From Virgisporangium aliadipatigenens (lineage in GTDB: Bacteria; Actinomycetota; Actinomycetes; Mycobacteriales; Micromonosporaceae), in the NCBI RefSeq assembly GCF_016863615.1, contig NZ_BOPF01000039.1, positions 32,846 through 96,845 on the forward strand: a DNA stretch of 64,000 nucleotides, read 5' to 3'. The position numbers and the translations under genes were made by a program. A model generated the notes under the pieces. The model was not told where the DNA came from, made no database searches, and saw only the letters and a list, made by a program, of their open reading frames with translations. Below, one piece after another: positions 60,389-64,000 of this stretch (positions within the stretch are counted from its first letter, which is position 1; each line of letters begins with the position of its first letter).

Positions 60389-61927
60389 GTGACCCCGATC
60401 GACGAAGATCCGCAGAGTGCCGGCGCAAATCCGCAGGTACTCACGGTCGGCGCACCCGAGGTCGGTGAGGTGCTCGCAGAGCGCTACCGCCTCGAGGAGC
60501 ACATCGGTAACGACTCTCTCGGCCGCCAGTTGTGGCGGGGCGCCGATGTGATCCTGCAGCGGCAGGTCACCGTCGTACTGCGCTACCCCGGTGGCGACTC
60601 CGCGGCCGAGATGCTCTCCGCCGCCGTCGCGGCGAGCCGGATCGTCCACCCGCACCTGGTCGGCGTCTACGACGCGATCGACGAGGGGGAGCGGGCGTAC
60701 GTCGTTCGCGAGTGGGTGCAGGGCACCTCGCTGCGCGATGTGGTGGCCGAGTACGGGCCGCTCGAAGCGGACAAGGTGGTCGCGATCGGGCACGCCGTCG
60801 CCGACGCCGTTGCCGCGCTTCATGACACCGGCATGGCGCACGGCAACGTTCAGCCCGGCACGGTGCTCATCGGCGACGACGGGCGGGTCGTGCTCGCCGA
60901 CGCGCGCGCCGACGAGTCCGCGACCGTCGAGGCCGACCTGCGCGCCATCGGTGCCGTCCTGTACTGCTCGCTCACCGGCCACTGGCCGCACGCCGAGGCC
61001 GGCGTCTCCGTCGTGCCCGACGCGGTTCGCGACGACGCGGGCACGGTCATCGCGCCGAGCCAGGCCCGCGCCGGCGTTCCCGGGCACCTCGACGAGCTCA
61101 CCGTCGACCTGCTCAACGCGCACCTCAACCCGCCGTCGGCCGAGATCCTCTCCGCCGAGCTCGGCCGCCTGGACAACGCCGAGGACCAGCGCGCCCTCTT
61201 CGCCGACGAGGCGGAGATCGGGCTCGACTCGTTCGACAACACGTCCATCGCGCCCGAGGCGCCGGAGCGCGACAACCGCAGGCTCGCGGTCATCATCGCC
61301 GCCGTGCTGGCCGTCGTGGTGCTGGGCGGCGCCATCATCATCGGGACCTCCGGCGACGACGACCCCGGCACCAAGACGCCGGCCGCGGTCGGCACCGGCT
61401 CGGCCGTTCCCGGCAAGGGGCCCACCGGCGAGGCCGGGTTCCTCCCGCTCAAGGCCGACCAGCTCCGCATCGTCGACCCGCAGGGCGACGGCTCCGAGCA
61501 GGACAAGTACGAGCTGGCCGTCGACGGCAACCCCGCCACCGCGTGGAACACCGACCGGTACCAGCGCGAAGACTTCGGCGGCCTCAAGAAGGGCGTCGGC
61601 ATCCTCGTCGACCTCGGCGCCGACACGTCGGTCAGCGCGGTCGACCTCGAACTGGGCAACGCCAACACCGACATCGAGCTGTACGGCGGTCCCGCCTCGG
61701 CCGGAGCGGCCGGTGACAAGTCCCAGGACTCCAACATCACCAAGACGCTCCAGCAGATCGGGCCGCCGAAGCCCGGCGCGGGAAGCCGCACGATCATGCT
61801 GGTCACCGACCCGACCAAGAAGGTCCGCTACGTGCTCGTGTGGTTCACGCGGGTGCCGAAGGAGGCCAACGGCGGCGGGTACCGGCTACTGGTCAGCGAG
61901 CTGAAGATCCGCGGCCAGGCCGCCTGA
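60389..61927 (+). CDS. Membrane pseudokinase with external discoidin-like domain
   Basis: 512 residues. Residues ~28-260 have a kinase fold (YRLEEHIGND, AYVVREWVQGTSLRDVV) but lack activity residues: the ATP-binding lysine strand reads TVVLRYPG, the catalytic HRD is HGN, and the DFG is ADA. A membrane helix (LAVIIAAVLAVVVLGGAIII) and an external ~170-residue domain (AVDGNPATAWNTDRYQREDF) resembling F5/8-type domains follow. In M. tuberculosis an equivalent pseudokinase is fused to MviN and binds a forkhead-associated protein to control lipid II flux; here it is a separate gene behind murJ. Confidence 0.9.
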   Translation: MTPIDEDPQSAGANPQVLTVGAPEVGEVLAERYRLEEHIGNDSLGRQLWRGADVILQRQVTVVLRYPGGDSAAEMLSAAVAASRIVHPHLVGVYDAIDEGERAYVVREWVQGTSLRDVVAEYGPLEADKVVAIGHAVADAVAALHDTGMAHGNVQPGTVLIGDDGRVVLADARADESATVEADLRAIGAVLYCSLTGHWPHAEAGVSVVPDAVRDDAGTVIAPSQARAGVPGHLDELTVDLLNAHLNPPSAEILSAELGRLDNAEDQRALFADEAEIGLDSFDNTSIAPEAPERDNRRLAVIIAAVLAVVVLGGAIIIGTSGDDDPGTKTPAAVGTGSAVPGKGPTGEAGFLPLKADQLRIVDPQGDGSEQDKYELAVDGNPATAWNTDRYQREDFGGLKKGVGILVDLGADTSVSAVDLELGNANTDIELYGGPASAGAAGDKSQDSNITKTLQQIGPPKPGAGSRTIMLVTDPTKKVRYVLVWFTRVPKEANGGGYRLLVSELKIRGQAA

Positions 61928-61960
61928 CCTACGGTGCGCACGGTGGTGGTCACCGGACGG

Positions 61961-61966
61961 TAGGGT
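61961..61966 (+). promoter_or_regulatory. -10-like TAGGGT of sigM
   Basis: TAGGGT ends seven bases before the GTG at 61974. Confidence 0.4.
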
Positions 61967-61973
61967 GCACGCC

Positions 61974-62564
61974 GTGGCAGCCGACGGGAGGGACGACGCC
62001 GCACTGCTGCGCGCCCACCTCGACGGCGACCAGGAGGCGTTCGGCGCACTCGTGCGCCGGCACCAGGACCGGCTCTGGGCGCTCGCCCTGCGCACGATGG
62101 GGGATCGCGAGGAGGCCGCCGACGCGCTCCAGGACGCCATGCTCTCGGCGTACCGGGCGGCGGAGCGGTTCCGGGGCGACTCGGCCGTCACGACGTGGCT
62201 GCACCGCATCGTGGTCAACGCCTGCCTCGACCGGATCCGGCGGCGGCAGGTGCGGCCCACCGTTCCGCTCGCCGAGACCGATCAGCACGCCGCACCCGCG
62301 CCGGATCGCGACACCGCCCTCGTCGTGCACGACGCGCTCCGGCAACTCCCGCCCGATCAGCGGGTCGCACTGGTGCTCGTCGACCTCCAGGGCTATTCCG
62401 TGGCCGACGCCGCGCAGGTGCTCGGCACCGCCGAGGGCACCATCAAGAGCCGGTGTGCCCGCGGGCGCGCCCGGCTCGCCGTTCTCCTCGGCCACCTACG
62501 GAACCCAACGTCGGGGCACAACGTCGGACCTGTGAAGGGGAAGGAGGGTGCCGCCCATGACTGA
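61974..62564 (+). CDS. sigM: ECF sigma factor, SigM-like
   Basis: 196 residues from GTG (GTG 61965 is inside the -10 and unlikely). Region 2 is LVRRHQDRLWALALRTMGDR with DALQDAMLSAYRAAERF; region 4 is LRQLPPDQRVALVLVDLQGY with AEGTIKSRCARGRARL. The position between murJ/pseudokinase and trxB matches SigM of mycobacteria and streptomycetes. The stop overlaps the anti-sigma start by eight bases. Confidence 0.93.
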   Translation: MAADGRDDAALLRAHLDGDQEAFGALVRRHQDRLWALALRTMGDREEAADALQDAMLSAYRAAERFRGDSAVTTWLHRIVVNACLDRIRRRQVRPTVPLAETDQHAAPAPDRDTALVVHDALRQLPPDQRVALVLVDLQGYSVADAAQVLGTAEGTIKSRCARGRARLAVLLGHLRNPTSGHNVGPVKGKEGAAHD

Positions 62565-63462
62565 GCGGGTCGATCTCGACCGGCTCGCCGACTTCGTCGG
62601 TGGAGCGCTCGACGGCACCCCCGACGCCGACGCCGTGCGCGACCTCATCGCCGGCGACGCCGCGTGGGAGTCGGCGTACGCGGATCTCGTCACGGCCGAC
62701 GCCGCCGTGCGCCTCGACCTGGCCGAGTACGCGGCGCAGGACACCCGCATGCCGGACGATGTCGCCGACCGTCTCGCGTCGGTGCTCCGTTCCCCCGGAA
62801 GCTCGTCGGAAAAGGCGACGGCGCGCGAGACACGCGATACGCGCCGGCCCGCGAGCCGGACTGACGCGACGCGACCGGGCGCGAGTCGGCGGCGCGCGCG
62901 GCTGTACGCGGGCCTGTCCGCGGTGACGGCGGTCGCGCTCGTCGCGTTCGGGCTGCTCGTCGGGCTGCCGCGGGTCGCGCGCGACGGCATCAAGAGCAAC
63001 AGCGACACGGCCGGCGCCCCCGCGCCCGGCGGGCAGGCCGAGGCCGCGGTGGACACGCCCCAGCAGATCAGCGGGCGCGACTACCGGCGCGGCGACTTCG
63101 GCACACTCGGGAACGACGCCAACGCACCCGGCGCGGCGGCGGCGCGCAGCAGCGAGCGCGGTGGCCCCAACGCGCTGGGCGGCGCGGCCGAACAGCCCGG
63201 GTTCGCCGGATCGACGCCGCCCGAGCTGCAACGGCTCCTCACGCCGACCGCGCGCGCCGCCTGCATCCAGGCGATCCAGGCCATCCACGGGGGCATCGTG
63301 CGCCTCGTCGACTACGCGCGCTTCGAGGGGCGCCCGGCGCTCGTCGCGCTTCTCGACGGCACGCGCGACGGCGGCGCGGGTTCCTGGGTGGTCGTCGTCG
63401 GACCGGACTGCGGACAGCCCACGGGCAACGCGGACGAGCGGTACAGCGGCCCGATAGCGTGA
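62557..63462 (+). CDS. Putative anti-sigma-M factor, single-pass membrane protein
   Basis: 301 residues; AAGGAGGG eight bases upstream of the ATG. The N-terminal ~75 residues are helical and cytosolic (DLDRLADFVGGALDGTPD), with no HxxxCxxC zinc motif. One membrane helix (RLYAGLSAVTAVALVAFGLL) and an external part with two cysteines (RAACIQAIQ, GPDCGQPT) follow. Translational coupling with sigM supports the anti-sigma role; trxB follows, as in the mycobacterial locus. Confidence 0.82.
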   Translation: MTERVDLDRLADFVGGALDGTPDADAVRDLIAGDAAWESAYADLVTADAAVRLDLAEYAAQDTRMPDDVADRLASVLRSPGSSSEKATARETRDTRRPASRTDATRPGASRRRARLYAGLSAVTAVALVAFGLLVGLPRVARDGIKSNSDTAGAPAPGGQAEAAVDTPQQISGRDYRRGDFGTLGNDANAPGAAAARSSERGGPNALGGAAEQPGFAGSTPPELQRLLTPTARAACIQAIQAIHGGIVRLVDYARFEGRPALVALLDGTRDGGAGSWVVVVGPDCGQPTGNADERYSGPIA

Positions 63463-63569
63463 GCTGACACACGCGGTCCGGCACATCGGGAATCGCCACT
63501 TCGTACGATGACGTTCTGGGGAACGCCGGCCGCACACCGGTGACCGTGCCTGATTCGAAGGGGTCCATC

Positions 63570-64000
63570 GTGGACGAGGTCCGCAATCTGATCATCGTGG
63601 GGTCCGGCCCCGCCGGCTACACCGCGGCGCTCTACGCCGCCCGGGCCAACCTCAAGCCGCTGGTGATCGCAGGTGTGACCTTCGGCGGCGCGCTCATGAC
63701 CACCACCGAGGTCGAGAACTTCCCCGGCTTCCCCGACGGCATCCTCGGGCCGGAGCTGATGGAGAACATGCAGAAGCAGGCCGAGCAGTTCGGCGCCGAG
63801 CTTGTGCACGACGACGCCACCCGGGTCGAGCTCACCGGCGACATCAAGCGCGTCTGGGTCGGCGACGAGGAGTACAAGGCGCGTGCCGTCATCCTCGTGA
63901 CCGGTTCGGCCTGGCGCCCGATCGGCGTGCCCGGGGAGCAGGAACTGCTCGGCCGCGGCGTCTCCTCGTGCGCCACCTGTGACGGGTTCTTCTTCCGCAA
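63570..64000 (+). CDS. trxB: Thioredoxin reductase, 3' truncated by window end
   Basis: 143 residues are visible. GTG chosen for GAAGGGG six bases upstream (GTG 63546 and 63540 are alternatives). The FAD-binding start [37 protein letters not shown] and the redox centre [11 protein letters not shown] are diagnostic. Reduces thioredoxin with NADPH; trxA is expected next, outside the window. Confidence 0.96.
   Translation, partial: MDEVRNLIIVGSGPAGYTAALYAARANLKPLVIAGVTFGGALMTTTEVENFPGFPDGILGPELMENMQKQAEQFGAELVHDDATRVELTGDIKRVWVGDEEYKARAVILVTGSAWRPIGVPGEQELLGRGVSSCATCDGFFFR

Noticed and set aside
1..64000. CRISPR arrays, tRNA or rRNA genes, transposases
   Set aside because: No regularly spaced repeats, cloverleaf sequences, rRNA segments or transposase motifs were seen on reading.

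Overview
The window is high-GC, coding-dense DNA with frequent GTG starts, 4-8 bp start/stop overlaps between co-directional genes, and many -10-like TANNNT motifs 6-8 bases before the start codon. This is typical of a mycelial actinobacterium. The gene order and the presence of split XRE/TPR regulators suggest Micromonosporaceae (an Actinoplanes/Micromonospora-like genus), but that is inference. Two blocks, dnaB-rplI-rpsR-ssb-rpsF...PBP-DUF5318-PadR-ino1 and CCA-transferase-murJ-pseudokinase-sigM-anti-sigma-trxB, are the conserved genes that flank oriC in Streptomyces and mycobacteria. The window therefore lies near oriC, which is expected beyond the right edge after trxB.

Left part (1-13 kb): the 3' end of a membrane protein, a fructosamine-kinase-like protein, a secreted tripeptidyl-aminopeptidase-like hydrolase, moaA-moaD, a membrane metallophosphoesterase, a small orphan protein divergent from an XRE/TPR regulator, a fused EndoQ-like nuclease/UvrD helicase, an EamA exporter and a disordered membrane-anchored protein.

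Accessory middle (13-32 kb): an AAA ATPase with a duplicated upstream segment; a tightly overlapping five-gene operon on the minus strand (SWIM zinc finger, DUF5691, MoxR ATPase, DUF5682, VWA); a DoxX-like protein; a second regulator/small-protein group containing a paralogue of the orphan protein at 5.5 kb; a PIN-domain toxin-antitoxin-like pair; the rest of molybdenum cofactor synthesis (moaC, mog, moeA, moaE, with a small lipoprotein between); and a GGDEF-EAL c-di-GMP enzyme behind a long structured leader.

Conserved right part (32-64 kb): a phosphoribosyltransferase and a small hydrolase, then dnaB with a freestanding LAGLIDADG homing endonuclease gene abutting its 3' end in a compositionally foreign 1.1 kb tract. 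Next come the ribosomal protein/ssb operon behind an SD-sequestering leader, an Nfo-type endonuclease IV, two tandem paralogous polytopic membrane proteins, a GT87 enzyme, a bifunctional class A PBP, DUF5318, PadR and inositol-phosphate synthase behind a perfect palindrome, ogt, an MFS transporter, a membrane cyclophilin, CCA-adding enzyme, MurJ, a separate pseudokinase, SigM with its anti-sigma factor, and the start of thioredoxin reductase.

No rRNA, tRNA, CRISPR array or transposase was seen. All functions are read from sequence motifs and family knowledge; no database search was run.
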